Assembly: GCF_032362555.1 (NCBI RefSeq)
Contig: NC_083512.1
Span: 2,220,001 to 2,284,000, forward strand
Length of the DNA: 64,000 nucleotides
Reading direction: 5' to 3'
From: Amyelois transitella
Taxonomy: Eukaryota > Arthropoda > Insecta > Lepidoptera > Pyralidae
Below, piece after piece: positions 21,654-33,590 of the stretch (positions are counted from its first letter, which is position 1; every line of letters begins with the position of its first letter). Made by a program: the position numbers and the translations under genes. The notes below the pieces were generated by a model, which had not been told where the DNA came from, ran no database searches, and saw nothing but the letters and a program-made list of their open reading frames with translations.

Positions 21654-21917
21654 ACAATTTACGTGTACGAAGTCGGGGGAAAACTGCTACCACTAATATA
21701 TTCTTCATCCCACTTGTAAAAATACCGGAAAAAATCTTAATAATTTACAAATCCCGCAATCCCGGAGGCATGTCCAATTGTCCATACAATTTACGTGAAC
21801 GAAGTCGGGGGAAAACTGCTACCACTAATATATTCTTCATCCCACTTGTAAAAATACCGGAAAAAATCTTAATAATTTACAAATCCCGCAATCCTGGAGG
21901 CATGTCCATATTAATAT
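21654..21917. repeat. Recent 132-bp tandem duplication
   Basis: The segment starting at 21654 is repeated at 21786 with a constant offset of 132. I see about two differences over the ~123 aligned bases (gtacg/gaacg and cccgg/cctgg). Confidence 0.9.
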
Positions 21918-22209
21918 ATACGTTTCAGTTCATTGACCCCAATTCAATCTACCTATTCCGATCTCTGATTACACATCCAGTTGCCTAAATGTGCTGGTTC
22001 AGATTTCTTCAAGTTTTTTTGTCTCCGTGGGAGCATATATGATAGGATATATATGTAGTAACATTTCAGAGAAAAGAAGTTCCAAATATTCGTTCGAATG
22101 CCTGCCTTTTGAGCTTTTTTTTCAGATGACAAAGTTCCAGTTAAAAAGAAATTCCATGTTTCGAGTTGCACATGAGTTACAAGAACACACATGTAACCGT
22201 ACAAAAACC

Positions 22210-22215
22210 TTTATT
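22210..22215 (-). promoter_or_regulatory. Candidate polyadenylation signal (AATAAA on - strand)
   Basis: TTTATT on the + strand, about 340 bases beyond the stop of acyltransferase copy 2. Confidence 0.4.
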
Positions 22216-22553
22216 ACTTATTCATAGTATTTTTCTTTTTTTTTTAAATAAAAATAACAATTTTATAAATTTACTTAATTACTATAAAAACATTTGACTT
22301 TTTAATCAGTCTGTTATATATTTTGCCATATACAGGTACTATATGTACACAAGGGTTAATATCACAATAATTGTTTCCAAAAAAAAAAACAGTTTTTTTA
22401 AGAATAAATTTGAAATTAAAAAGAGGCAGGCAGTATTCAACCACAACGATTAATGAGAATTGAATGATAATTTTTTCTTCTTAAATCTCATATATTCACT
22501 TTCCTTGGAAAATAGAAACCTTAACATTTCTAACTAAAATTAAAAACAATTTA

Positions 22554-25500
22554 CTATGTTATTGTCAAATGCACTTTCTCATGGTTTGGCAAGTACTTAG
22601 ATTTCTCGGTTTCAAAAAGGTCTATTAGCCTCTTCTTGAATTCTGCGTGGACGGACTCTATTTCTTCATCGGTAGGGTCTAGATTTCTCTGCACTTCCAT
22701 TGGGGCGCCAACTGAAAAAAGAAACACCAGTTTAATATGAATTCTTTTTTTGCTTCATCCACTTTCATCACTCTTTTCAAGCAAGTTTGTAAGTTTTGGG
22801 TGCTTTTACTCAAAGGTACGTTAATCATAACATGAACGTTTTTAAGATAGGGTCAGACAGTACCTACCCTAAACCGAAGAGATTAAGTAAAGAGTGATGA
22901 ATGTGGATAAAGCAAAAGAAGTATGCAGACATCAAAGGACATAGTATCTAAAACGCAAAACTAGAAAAATACATAAAACATAATACTTATTATTTCTTCA
23001 AATCCAAATAGCCTTACATCGAAAGAATCCATCTCAACCTTAAAAAACATCGCTGTCCGTATTTTATTAGCAGTCCCTATCCCATAACAAGACGAAAAGG
23101 CAACAATAAAATTGACCACCGCTACATGGTCCTTCGAGCCGGATACGAACCAGCGACCTATGGATGGTCCTGTGCACGCCGCGAGATGAGGTACAAGTAT
23201 GGAACCTTAAAACTTACCAACAGTAGTGACGGGAGCTCGTAAAGGCACCACTCCAAACGTGTACTGGAACATGCCTCGGCCGATAGGGAACATAGGCGAG
23301 ATCCCGGTCCAGAGCCGGATCTTCTCCTGGATGGTGCGCAGGTAGCCGTCCTCAGGGTTGTTGAACGGACGGAAGACATCAGTCTCGCCGAATGATACCA
23401 CTGGCACTAATGGAACTCTGGAATCGATACAAGTCTGCTTTATATTTTGAGACGGCTTCTGTGACGTTGTTGCGCTTGTCTGTGACACGAGAGGCCCCGG
23501 GTTCGAATACCGGCAAGGGCATGATGAAAAACGAACATTTTCTAATTAGCTTGGGTTTTGGATGTTTATCTAAGTATATAAGTATTTATTATAAATTATA
23601 ATATCGTTGAGTTAGTATCTCGTAAAACTAGTTCGAACTTATATCGAGGCTAACTCGATATGGGTTATTTGTCCCGTATATATTTATTTTATTATAGGCG
23701 TATGGAACGTAAAGAGACGACTTGTTTTTTTTCTGTAGAAGTTAGTATCTGATAAGACACATACCCAGACTTCATAGCAACTCGTACAAATCCTTTCCGT
23801 CTGTTCAGAATGACTTTATATTCTCCAGGGTGAGAATCTAAAGCTTCAGCCGCGCCTCCAACGATCAAGACAGCACAGTGCCCCTTACGATTCCTAGTAT
23901 CAAGATTGTACATGATACTTTCTTGAGACGACGCGATTCCTGTAAAAGTTATCAAATTACAATTAGGATTATTTTATGAAAATAATACAAATTTTATTAG
24001 CGAATTTTCAATTCATAATAATGCATTAGAATTTGCATTTAGCCAAAACCACCGTACGATATAATTAAGAAGGGTATTTACTTTGGGCCTAATTTTTAAT
24101 ACTAATACGTTATCATTTGTCTTACAGAAAAATCAAACGAGAACCTCGAAAGTTTATATTACAATTTGACTACATTGCTTTTAATAAATCGCAATTGTGT
24201 TTGACGCCATTTTGAATATTAAGCGTTGGGACCTCGTGCAAACAGTGCAGTGGCGAAATAGGCTATTTGACTGTATTAAAAATATACATTTCTTTTATGT
24301 CATCAGTTTTAATATTATTTTTTTGGAGCGATTTGTAATAACGCGAGATAAAAATATTGCATTATTTTAACAAAATCCGTCTCAGAAAATTAGGTTTTTT
24401 TATGCAGCTGTCACGTGACTAAAAACGAACGTGATTGGCTATTTCTATTATGACGTCAATTATCCATAAACAGACTGTGGACCGTACCGATCCTTAGTGT
24501 TCGCTATTATTTTTCAAGATTTTATAAGTGTTTGATCGCTCAGGATTACTCAGATAACATAGGTATTTAATAATGGAAACCAATTCCGCGAAAGCTGTCA
24601 GTCGAAACCTACCAAAAGTGGACGCAATAATGGTTGGCGTCGTCTTTAAAGACAATCCAGATTTCTATGCTGCCGAACTGAGGAATGTGAAAACATCAAT
24701 GTAAGTATATCTTGGTAACCACTGATCTTAGATCATGATCGGAAACCACTTCTTGCGAATATTCAAATCCATCGGCATAGAAAAAAACAGTTTCGTAGGA
24801 GATTTTATTGTTGTATTAGTGCATTGAGGCACTGCACAACATTTATAGGAACTCATTTTAATAATTTTCACACATATGACGGGCACAAGTTAAATAAAAC
24901 AAGAGAAAATCAAAACTTTTCGAAACGCCAACAAGCTTTGTATGATATTTACACGAAATTTACGTCACTGCATGCCATGCCCGCCATATTGCTAAAAGTC
25001 GCGTTTTGGCGGCATATTTGAATATTTCATTTTCTTTTTCGATTTTTTAATAAAATAGCTGTAATAAAGGCAGAAAAGTATTTTTGTAGGGCTCCTTATA
25101 AACAAATAAATACCTTAAGATAGTTTTTAGAACTTTGTCAAATAGCCTATTGTAGTGCTAACTGAAGCGTGTTAAACTACAACTTACCTCCCAAAGCGAG
25201 TACCAGATCCCTAAAAAACGGCACTAAGAAATGACCTCTCAGAGTTATAAGACTGCTTTTCATTCCTGGGAAGAGTTTGTCAAAACCCAAGGCATTTGTC
25301 GCGAAAGCCCCAACAGCCCCACAGCTTATGACTCCATGGGGAAAGACCGCGAAGAGGTAGTTTCTAGAAGGATCTAGATCGGCCGTCTTGACCAGTTTGA
25401 TGGGGAAGTAGTCGCGGTAGTATCGCCACCAAGCCCAGTTCCTTACCCACTCGATCCTGGAATTTGACAGTATTTGATGTAAATCAAAGCAATTAACAGA

Positions 25501-28500
25501 TGCTGTTACAAAAATAACGTGAGAACATGACCAGGGTACTGAAAATGTATGTGAAATCAACATCTGAACTGGGTTATGTCTATAGGGTCACGGAGGTCAC
25601 ACGGGAGCCTTAAGTTAGCTTTTGCCTGACTTACTTAAGCATTTGAAAATAATCGTAAACAGCAGATGACTTGTTTTCAAGATCGAAGGTCTTAGTTTTC
25701 AACAGCATAAAATACTATATCCCTGAGTTATAACCATTATTCCATCTTTCAACGGCAACAAAAAGAAAAAAACTATAACACTTGTATAAAACCACGTACC
25801 TTCTCCCACCTTTGTTCGAAATATCGATATCATTCATCATCCATATAGCGTAGAGGACCCCCAGCCACCAGTAGCTGGAATAGACCAGGGCTATCAGGAG
25901 GTATATGCAGAAGGCTTCTCCAAACAGTACCAGACATATCCAGCCCGTCGCAGCCAGGGTTTGGAGACGACGACTCATGGGGATGTCCGTTGGCGCCCAT
26001 TGCACTCCGAGGACGTCTGATATTTTTCTGGAAGTAGACCGAATCGTTTTAGTTAAAGACTTGATAAAAAATTCAATTGTTTCTCGATACTTGAACATAT
26101 TCTTCCGAATAGGAGCCCGGGGTGCGCCTTATCATTGGCTAAGTCAGGTCGTTACGTGGTAAAGTTCTTTCAATTATCGCCTTTTATTTTTGGCATGCAC
26201 GACTTGGACAAGAAGTTATTAGCTTTTACCCGTAATTTCGCCCGCGCGAATTTAGCGCCACCTACAATTAATACAGCTTTTTCGTAAATTTCACGGCAAC
26301 TAATGTTCTTATTGGGATGAAAAGTACCCTATGTCCTTTCCATACTCTTAACTTTATACGCAAAGAAAATAATTTAGTACCTAGTTAGAATTATAACTTG
26401 TATCTATTAGGGAATGACAAAGCAGTTTAACTATTTAAGAAGTAATTTTTCTCCTGTTTATTAGATGATATAGGTACTAAAGTCTAGCTGGCGATGAATT
26501 GCTTAAGTTAATTCCCTAGTGTCTTAGTTGCTTACAATCGGAACAAGGCTAATAGGTACTTACTTACCTTGTTAAATGAACTGTTATCAGTCACTAACAT
26601 AAGTAACACCAAGATATATACCGACTTTATCAACTATTTATCATACGGATCCGATATATTTGATAAGTAAATAAATGTATTTGGTAATAGGGGCAAAAGT
26701 GAAGGAAATTTTAATTGATCGTTATAAAAGTTTATAAAAACGCTTATATCATTTTAAAAACATGAAGATGATGATGCTCAAATTTAGAGGAGTTAAAACT
26801 GCTAAAACGAATGAATGTTTGTCAATGAATGTTTTTGCTATGCGGAAACTATACGTTACGAACGCAAACATTAACACTAGATTGTCGATTTATCTCATTA
26901 GCACATATTTTGGGTTTTATTACACAAAAAGGTTTACGTTTAGGTACTTTTAAACAAGATAGTTACTAGCAGTTGCTTGCGACTTCGTAGGTACGTGAGG
27001 AAGAGTATAATGTAATAGGTAGATAGGTAGGATACTGTTTGTTTGTTTGTAATATCTTTATTGCATAGAAATTTACATGGTAACAAGAAAGTAGTAGATA
27101 CATAGTTATAAAAGAAACAAATCACTTGCAATGGCGGACTTATCACATGAAGGGATCTCTTCCAGTCAACCGGCAAATGGATCTGATGATCTAGTTTTTA
27201 AAACGAACATAAAAAAAAATTCTTTCAACAAATCATTTAGGTAACTACCTAAGTAACTCCTTACATATGTATAGAGTTTTCCTATAAAACAAACAAGGTT
27301 CAAACAAATGTAGTAGTTTTAAGGAGAAAAATATGTTTGCAATATTATTCATTACTTAAATACATATTAGGTACTTACAAATCTTTCTCTTTGTAGATAA
27401 TAAGTAGGTATAACCTATCTATGGATGTAATGCAAGGATTTCCTTGTGTCAATTAAGTAGGTATACATACTCGTAGTAGCAAGGTTTCAAAGTGGATACG
27501 ACTCTAATAGGTTTGCTAGATTGAGAATACAATAAAAACTGGTCTGTTATTTCTGAATTCACTCACTCCAAACAAATAAGACGCGTATTTATTATTCGTT
27601 ATAAATTAAATAAAAATGAAATTTGTCATGTCATAAGAAAAGAATAAGATTTTGTGTAGGTACAACGTACATATCATCACGTCTACATCCCTTGCGGGGT
27701 AGACAGAGCCAATAGTCTGTGTGCCGTGTGGTTTCCGGCACCAATACAAAAAGAATAGGATCATTCCATCTCTTTCCTATGGATGTAGTAAAAGGCCACT
27801 AAGCTCGTAAACTGTCCGTGTGGTTCCCGGCACCAATAAAAAAAAGAATAGGACCACTCCATCTCGTTCCCATGGATGTTGTAAAAGGCGACTAAGGGAT
27901 AGGCTTATATAATTACTTGGGATTCTTCTTTTAGGCGATAGGCTAGCAACCTGTCACTATTTGAATCTGAATTCCATTATAAAGCCAAACAGCTGAACGT
28001 GGCCTATCAGTCATTTCAAGTCTGTTGGCTCTGTCTACCCCGCAAGGGATATAAACGTGATTATATGTATGTATGTATGTAAGCTCTTAAACTTGGGATT
28101 CCTTTTTGCACCTGCACTTATTATTAATAAGTATATTTACTTCTTTATCTAAAGATGGAATGAATAATCCGGTAAGTACAAGGTAAGTAAGCAGTGTCAA
28201 AGTGCAAGCTGGGTCAGTCAATTTAATTATTAATGGCAAATGTACAACACGACTTTAAATAGTCACCTTATTATTCTATCAAAATATTTTGCACTCACAT
28301 ATTTGTATGAGATGGAGTCAAAGTGTTTTTTGTTTAATATTATGCCAACTCGAATTTTAATCGCTCTCTAACATCCAGAGGAAATAGATACCTATAGCTG
28401 GGGTGGGAGGTAGTGGTAATATTATTATAAATCTTATTATTTTATGCAAGTGAATTAAGTGACCTATTCTTATTTACATACATACATATGGTCACGTCTA

Positions 28501-30014
28501 TATCCCTTGCAGGGTAGACAGATCCAACGGTCTTGAAAAGACTGAATGGCCACGTTCAGCTCAATTATTATTTATATTTATATTATTTTTTTATTTTACA
28601 GTTATCGCACCACCCGTACATCCATCTCAGTTTGGTCCAAAGGTTCGACTGGCAGAGAATGCCTTGTGGCATTAAGTCCACCTGTTGTACATTTTACGTG
28701 CATAGGTAGTTTCTAAAAGGTACCACAAAAACTTATGACTTATTAGAATGAAAAGAGTTTCCGATTGTTTTTAACTCGTACGTCTTTCTCGCCTCTTCAC
28801 AAAGTCGGTTCAAGAATAGCGACCCAGATTTTTTAATATGTACCTACTTTCGTCAAAAATTTTTTCCTAATTGACAAACGCGTCCGAGCGAGATACGATA
28901 AACAAAACTGACCCCGGAAAGAACCATTTCAAGACGAAATGTTTCCGCTAAGAATAATTACGTAAAAAGGTAAAAAAAAGCGCCAACTGATATGCTGATT
29001 GGCTGACAGATAACCTCACGTGTATGCAAACGCCAGTGTTTAGATGAGAGTAATAATTCCCCGTTCAGTAAAAATAATAAGTTTTTTCAGTTCGATTAAT
29101 TCTTTAATTACTTATTTGAAATTCTATCCCAAGGGGATGAAATAGGGGGTGCAAGTTTGTATGGAATTTCGTCATTTTTGAATCGATATAAAAAGCTATT
29201 TATATGGCAAAACAACGTTTGCCGGGACTGCTAGTTTCATCCTTTCAGTCTTTTCGATATTGTTGCCTCTGTTTACCCCGTAAAGGTTAAAGACGTAATA
29301 TATGAATGCATTTCAAGGTGTGATACACATTCAAATTTAATTCAATTCAAACACTTTTATCCATTATTATGGGACACTTCAATATCACTTAATAATTGTC
29401 ACATCTCTTGGTTTCACAACATTGGTTGACATCAAATAAATCACTTTAAACTAAGTTAACTGCCGCGTAACAAACTGCACTGCAACATTTTCTTCAACAA
29501 CGTCATTTTTTCCGTGGATGTCGTGAAAGGCGACTAATTAGATAAGTAATTACAATAATAAATCGTGACGATGTTTCAAACGTAAGATTTCTTAACCTTC
29601 AGATAAAACATAAATTGGAAAAAAGGTTACCTTCGTGCAAAAAACAACTTAATTTACACATACGAACTTTTTATTACTTTAAAGCTACGCTATGAAATTT
29701 ATAATACTAAAGCTATTTACTTACGAAAGCTTACCTAGCTGTTTCAAAACAGATTAAATTAATATCAATAGCAATAACATTAAACCCAATCATAAAAACA
29801 CGATTGTTAATGTCAATATTTACTTAGCGGTCAACGGATGGCCAATACAACAATATCTTACACCGCTCGTTCAACTCAAAGTTAAAATGATATGGCAAAT
29901 TGTTTGAACCGAACTAAAACACAGGACTATTTCATTTATAACTGACCTTAAAGTTAAAATAACTCACTTAAAAATAGAAACGGTTGTTTCCAAGATTTTT
30001 GATATCTCCTCCAT
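22554..30014 (-). CDS. DGAT2/MOGAT-family acyltransferase, copy 2
   Basis: Six exons, in transcript order 29968-30014, 25800-26027, 25188-25456, 23765-23939, 23218-23417 and 22554-22711, total 1,077 bases (358 aa), exactly divisible by three. The landmarks match copy 1: hydrophobic N-terminal segment, K-G-G-R-R, V-R-N-W-A-W-W-R-Y, F-P-H-G, G-G-A-A-E-A, R-K-G-F-V-R, V-S-F-G-E and V-T-T-V-V-G-A-P. Phe replaces the first His of HPHG. The last two exons have the same lengths as in copy 1 (200 and 158). Exons 25188-25456 and 23765-23939 together equal copy 1's single 444-base exon. The first exon (M-E-E-I-S-K-I-L-E-T) lies 3.9 kb upstream and rests on ATG, donor gtgagt and phase fit, so it is the least certain part. 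Confidence 0.9.
23451..23680 (+). mobile_element. tRNA-derived SINE
   Basis: It has a tRNA-like head with a B-box (gggttcgaatacc) and the body and tail (ggcatgatgaaaaacgaac ... gtcccgtata) shared with the copies at 36131 and 55563. It sits 33 bases from an acyltransferase exon, inside the intron, on the opposite strand. Confidence 0.85.
24573..24700 (+). pseudogene. First-exon fragment of a dispersed transposon-linked gene family (SWIM-finger type suspected)
   Basis: An ATG opens a 42-codon frame, M-E-T-N-S-A-K-A-V-S-R-N-L-P-K-V-D-A-I-M then V-F-K-D-N-P-D-F-Y-A-A-E-L-R-N-V-K, ending at a good donor (gtaagt) in phase 2. The K-V-D-A-I-M and F-x-A-E-x-R-N-V-K-T-S pattern recalls the start of repeated insect proteins with SWIM zinc fingers. 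That recall is from memory and unchecked. No downstream exon is seen here. It lies on the opposite strand inside the intron that only acyltransferase copy 2 has. Confidence 0.4.
27673..28082 (+). repeat. Nested (TATG)n-family copies
   Basis: A short reverse tail fragment (27673-27720) abuts a head-only fragment (27718-27806). A near-full forward copy (27808-28082) follows, ending in gtatgtatgtatgta. Two heads in tandem show repeated insertion. Confidence 0.8.
28477..28566 (-). repeat. Truncated (TATG)n-family copy
   Basis: Tail-end fragment from acatacatacatatgg through ggccacgttcagct, then broken off. Confidence 0.8.
29095..29234 (+). mobile_element. Helitron-like element, 3' end
   Basis: Ends ggcaaaacaacgtttgcc (a hairpin) then gggactgctag before T, the same terminus as the copy ending at 55343. 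The 5' end is not defined. Confidence 0.75.
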
Positions 30015-30309
30015 GACACAATTATAACGTGCTACCCTCACTGCAGGAAAATGTGGACTAAATAATCTCTCGACATTGAGTCGGACTTTATTTCCATGAT
30101 TCACGATAATAATGACACAGTACGGCGACTAGAAGATTAAATGAAACTAATAAACTGGACAGAGCAATTCTCTTGCCTACAATAATTATTTTCCAGATTT
30201 TATTTTGCAGTTTTTTCACGGACTTACCTAGTTCATAATTTATTTTATTGTGTTACAACACATGTCACGTATGTATGTCTCTTGTACGTGTAGCGCACTC
30301 TGCACTTAA

Positions 30310-30475
30310 AAAAATACGGGTGTGGTTTAAGAATAGGACCACTACAAATCTTTTCCGTGGATGTCGTGAAAGGCTTAAATCTTGGGTTTTTCTTGTAGAC
30401 AGTATTCTTGTACAGTATTTTCAAGACTTTTGGCTCTGTCTACCCCGTTATATGTATATGTACGAATACATGAAT
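30310..30475 (+). repeat. Decayed (TATG)n-family copy
   Basis: Blocks ggaccactacaaatc, gtggatgtcgtgaaagg and tggctctgtctaccccg occur in order with internal deletions. Confidence 0.7.
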
Positions 30476-30524
30476 GAGGAATTTCTTTCGTCGTTTTTTA
30501 TCTTGTGGACATGTAACGGTCATC

Positions 30525-30840
30525 ATCATCTTCCTTGCCTTTATCATGGTTGCGTCCTCACCTCTCCGAGAGGAGAGGTCCGCCAAGGATAAATATCCTA
30601 TAATGTGGGTAAGTTATAGGTTTTAAGACAAAACACCTCCCGTAGACTTTCGCAACTTTTCCAGGAGAACCTAACGAATCATGGTTGCTTTAATGTGCAG
30701 TAAACCTCACAATGTTTTCCCTCATCATAAAAACATTGGTTAACATTCAAACTAATGCATATAACTCAGAAACAATAAATTGATACCTGGTCATGGTAGA
30801 TTGAACCTATGCATCTCGTTTGGTAGTTACATGGAGACAG
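30525..30840 (-). mobile_element. SINE-like repeat, minus-strand copy
   Basis: Shares the block cctcatcataaaaacattggttaacat with the repeat at about 50600-50970. It ends near a reversed B-box-like string (attgaacctatgcatc). Confidence 0.5.
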
Positions 30841-30904
30841 CCATGAAGTAAGTTGACTTTAAATGATTCACGATGATATACACAAATAGTATAGAGAATT
30901 CTGA

Positions 30905-31105
30905 CCGTCGGTGGTCGAATCGGTAAGGTGCCAGATTTAAATGCGTAATGCGCAGAAAGGCACAGATTCAAATCCAACTTCGGCCATGTACCAATGACTT
31001 TTTTCAAAATTATGAACATTAGTTTGAATACTAACCGATTCTATTACAAATGGTGGAATGAGGTAGTCTCTGTCTACCCCTCCGGGAAAGAGGCGTGATT
31101 TTATG
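30905..31105 (+). mobile_element. tRNA-headed SINE with LINE-like tail
   Basis: It has an A-box-like string (tggtcgaatcggtaagg) and a B-box-like string (gattcaaatcc) 50 bases apart. The 3' end, tacccctccgggaaagaggc, then gtgattttatgt, is nearly identical to the end of the LINE at 56422-58025. Confidence 0.75.
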
Positions 31106-31261
31106 TAATGTAATATACTATCAAAAACATATGTACAGATAAAATAACATATTTTATTTGGCACATAACAAGAGTTATAACATTACTAATTACTAAACAC
31201 ATTTTTTAAACTTCTAAATCATACATTAGTGTTAAGGCTGCCCTTTTGTACTTTATGAATG

Positions 31262-31395
31262 TTTCATGTTCAAATCCCGGGCATGATGAGAAACAAACTT
31301 TCTCTGATTGGCCTGGGTCTTGGATGTTTATCTATATAAGTATTAATTTTAAAATATAGTATCATCCAGTTACTATCTTGTAACACAATTCTGTG
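31262..31395 (+). mobile_element. tRNA-derived SINE, body without full head
   Basis: Begins within the B-box (gttcaaatcccgg) and continues through the shared body ggcatgatgagaaacaaac to cttgtaacacaattctg. Same family as 23451-23680. Confidence 0.75.
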
Positions 31396-31657
31396 AATGG
31401 ATAAATGATAAATTAGTGTTGCCAGTCTGTTGTTTTTACAGTCTAAAAGGATTCTTTCAGACACATTTTTCTAAATTAAAAAGGCCTACTCATACAATAA
31501 TCCTATTGCATTTATATTCCCAGACAAGTACTAACTGTGTATATAAAGTAGAATAAATGGGTATCTCTCGTTAGGAATGTAACATCACTTACCATCAGGT
31601 GAGATGGAAGACAAATGCATGACCCAATATTGAATATTAAAAAAAAATTAAGACAAA

Positions 31658-32902
31658 CTACACATCGCTAGCAATGATTTCTTGGTAATGTTTGATTCTT
31701 TGTTCCGTTTCCTTGATTGTTTCTTTGATGTCCTTATGGATTTCGCTGTAAGCTTTAATAGACTGGTTGGTCTCCGTAAAGATGTTTTGTAGAATTTGGA
31801 GATGAAGGATTCTGAAAAAAAAAACATGGAAAATTTTTGAATTTGTTACATTTTATATTAGGAATGAGTGAAGGATTTTTAACTACAATATAATTATAAC
31901 TTTTCTTAAAATCAAACAATAAAAACAAAAGTCTTCCATTATTTTTTAATCTGATTGTCAACTCCAAATCAATTTGTTCCATGCTTGCTACTCTACACCA
32001 TGTGCTATCAGCAACCTGCTTGCTGGTTGCATTAATATTAAGGTTACTTATGATGCTGGCATAGTAATGGAGAGGACAATTATTTCTGTCACACTGATGC
32101 TGAACTGTTAAATTGGTCAGCTAAGTAAATCATTGCAAGTGCTTTGCAATATACTCAGCAGATAAAATTAAATGATTTACTCACTTTGACTTCATGTCCA
32201 AAATCTTGGTTTTTAAATTTAGCAGTTCTGTTGAGTTGTCACTGAACTTATTCACTTCCTGAAGCCTGTGTGTCAGCCATTCCATCATCAGGTCTACCTT
32301 CTGTGTCTCTTGGTCTTGCAAAGTCCCCAATTTGTCATCCAAGTCTTCTTGCAATTCTTTGATTTGATCTTTATGTGATTTCTTATTGGATACAGAAGAC
32401 TGTTTGAGACGTTCCAGTTCTGAGGTGAAAGCTGGTATTTTGACTTGTATTTTGTGGATGATAGCTTGGTTCAATTCTGCCTGCTCTTCAAAAGAAAGCT
32501 CGGATGAGGTTTGATGCATGAAACCTGAAATTTTACAGGAAACATTTGTGAAATTTTTCTATAGAGGTTTTATTACTATACTGCTGTACACCTTACATGT
32601 GGTAAGCAATCCCTATATTTAAAGATAAAAGACTATAATTGTGTTGTAAAAGGAAAAGGACAAAAAAACATACCAAGTAACATTGCTGTACTTTCGTCGG
32701 CCGTACTCAGCTTGTGCAAACTGGAATAGTGTGTGAGGTCACAGTCAGCTATGATTCGGTTCACTTTTCCCCTTAAATTATCTGAAAGCTTGCCGTTTTC
32801 ACAACACAGTTCCTTAATAATTCCCAAAAGAATGTTTTCTTGAGTAGTTTTCACTTCAACGCACAAATCCTCGGTGCTGGTAACACAATCCGTCATGGTC
32901 AT
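31658..32902 (-). CDS. Small coiled-coil protein, function unknown
   Basis: Three exons, in transcript order 32674-32902, 32185-32524 and 31658-31811, total 723 bases (240 aa), exactly divisible by three. The splice sites are gtatgt/ttcag (phase 1) and gtgagt/ttttcag (phase 2). Two Met codons compete as start, at 32900-32902 and 32894-32896. The N-terminal ~75 residues are mixed helical (E-N-I-L-L-G-I-I-K-E-L). The rest is rich in Glu, Lys, Gln and Leu with heptad-like spacing, as in a long coiled coil, ending Q-E-I-I-A-S-D-V. I do not recognise the family. Size and style would suit a spindle or kinetochore subunit (augmin-like), but that is a guess. It is transcribed head-to-head with ash2. 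Confidence 0.78.
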
Positions 32903-33590
32903 AAGCTAAAATTACTACGTTTATTAAAAATTAAATTATTTCTCGAAGAAAAACGGAATAAGAAATACAAATTGAGAGAAAATAAATTATTTAAACACTA
33001 AGAAAGAAAACGATCGTGTTTTGTATTTTGTATCCATGACAACCGTTAAGATTTGTTGCCAGGTTAAGGTTAGGTAGGTTTTGTTAGGTAGTTTTTGTGG
33101 TTTCATCTTCAAGTGATGTTTTTAAATATTTGGGTTTAATTTTTAAGTTTAGTTTTGTCATATATGTAGATGAATTTAAATATTGTCTATTGCAATGATT
33201 TAGTGATAATATTTAAGGTATGTGCAGTAAATAGTTGATATTTAATGGGATTTTTTAGGAGGGCAAGATCTTTCGTTATAAACGTTCCCTTCCAAAAAAT
33301 ATACTCTAAGTTGTCAATTTGACAGTGATATATATACTAAATAAAGTTTTGTAAAAGCAAAAAGGAACGTAACAACGCTTCTTAAAAACGGGCTTGCTTG
33401 CTTTGCTTGCATTTTTCAGAGTTCAGGTGATAACAAGTGTTTTAATTATTATTATAAAAATTACGATAAGCTATATAAAATGATAAATATGACCGTACTT
33501 TAAAAAATAATAGTTGTTTCATCCATATCTCGTCTTCTCAGGTTATGCTGTGAAAGTATACTTTGATGCAAACATTGGCGGTAGATAGCC
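32903..33590. promoter_or_regulatory. Shared intergenic region of a divergent gene pair
   Basis: 688 bases lie between the start codons of the coiled-coil gene (-) and ash2 (+). It is likely to hold both promoters. No core motif was clear enough to place. Confidence 0.5.

Larger units (their letters stand above)
20165..22209. other. Intergenic, repeat-rich
   Basis: Lies between the two acyltransferase genes. It holds a copy of the repeat also found at 34655-34793 (about 20475-20670), a (TATG)n-family copy and a 132-bp tandem duplication. No gene is seen. Confidence 0.6.
26028..29967. other. Long first intron of acyltransferase copy 2
   Basis: 3.9 kb with no coding signal. It contains (TATG)n-family copies at 27673-28082 and 28477-28566, a Helitron end at 29234 and AT-rich filler. 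Confidence 0.6.

Noticed and set aside
21654..21917. CRISPR-like direct repeats
   Set aside because: Only two 132-bp units with no spacers, in a eukaryotic genome. It is a tandem duplication.
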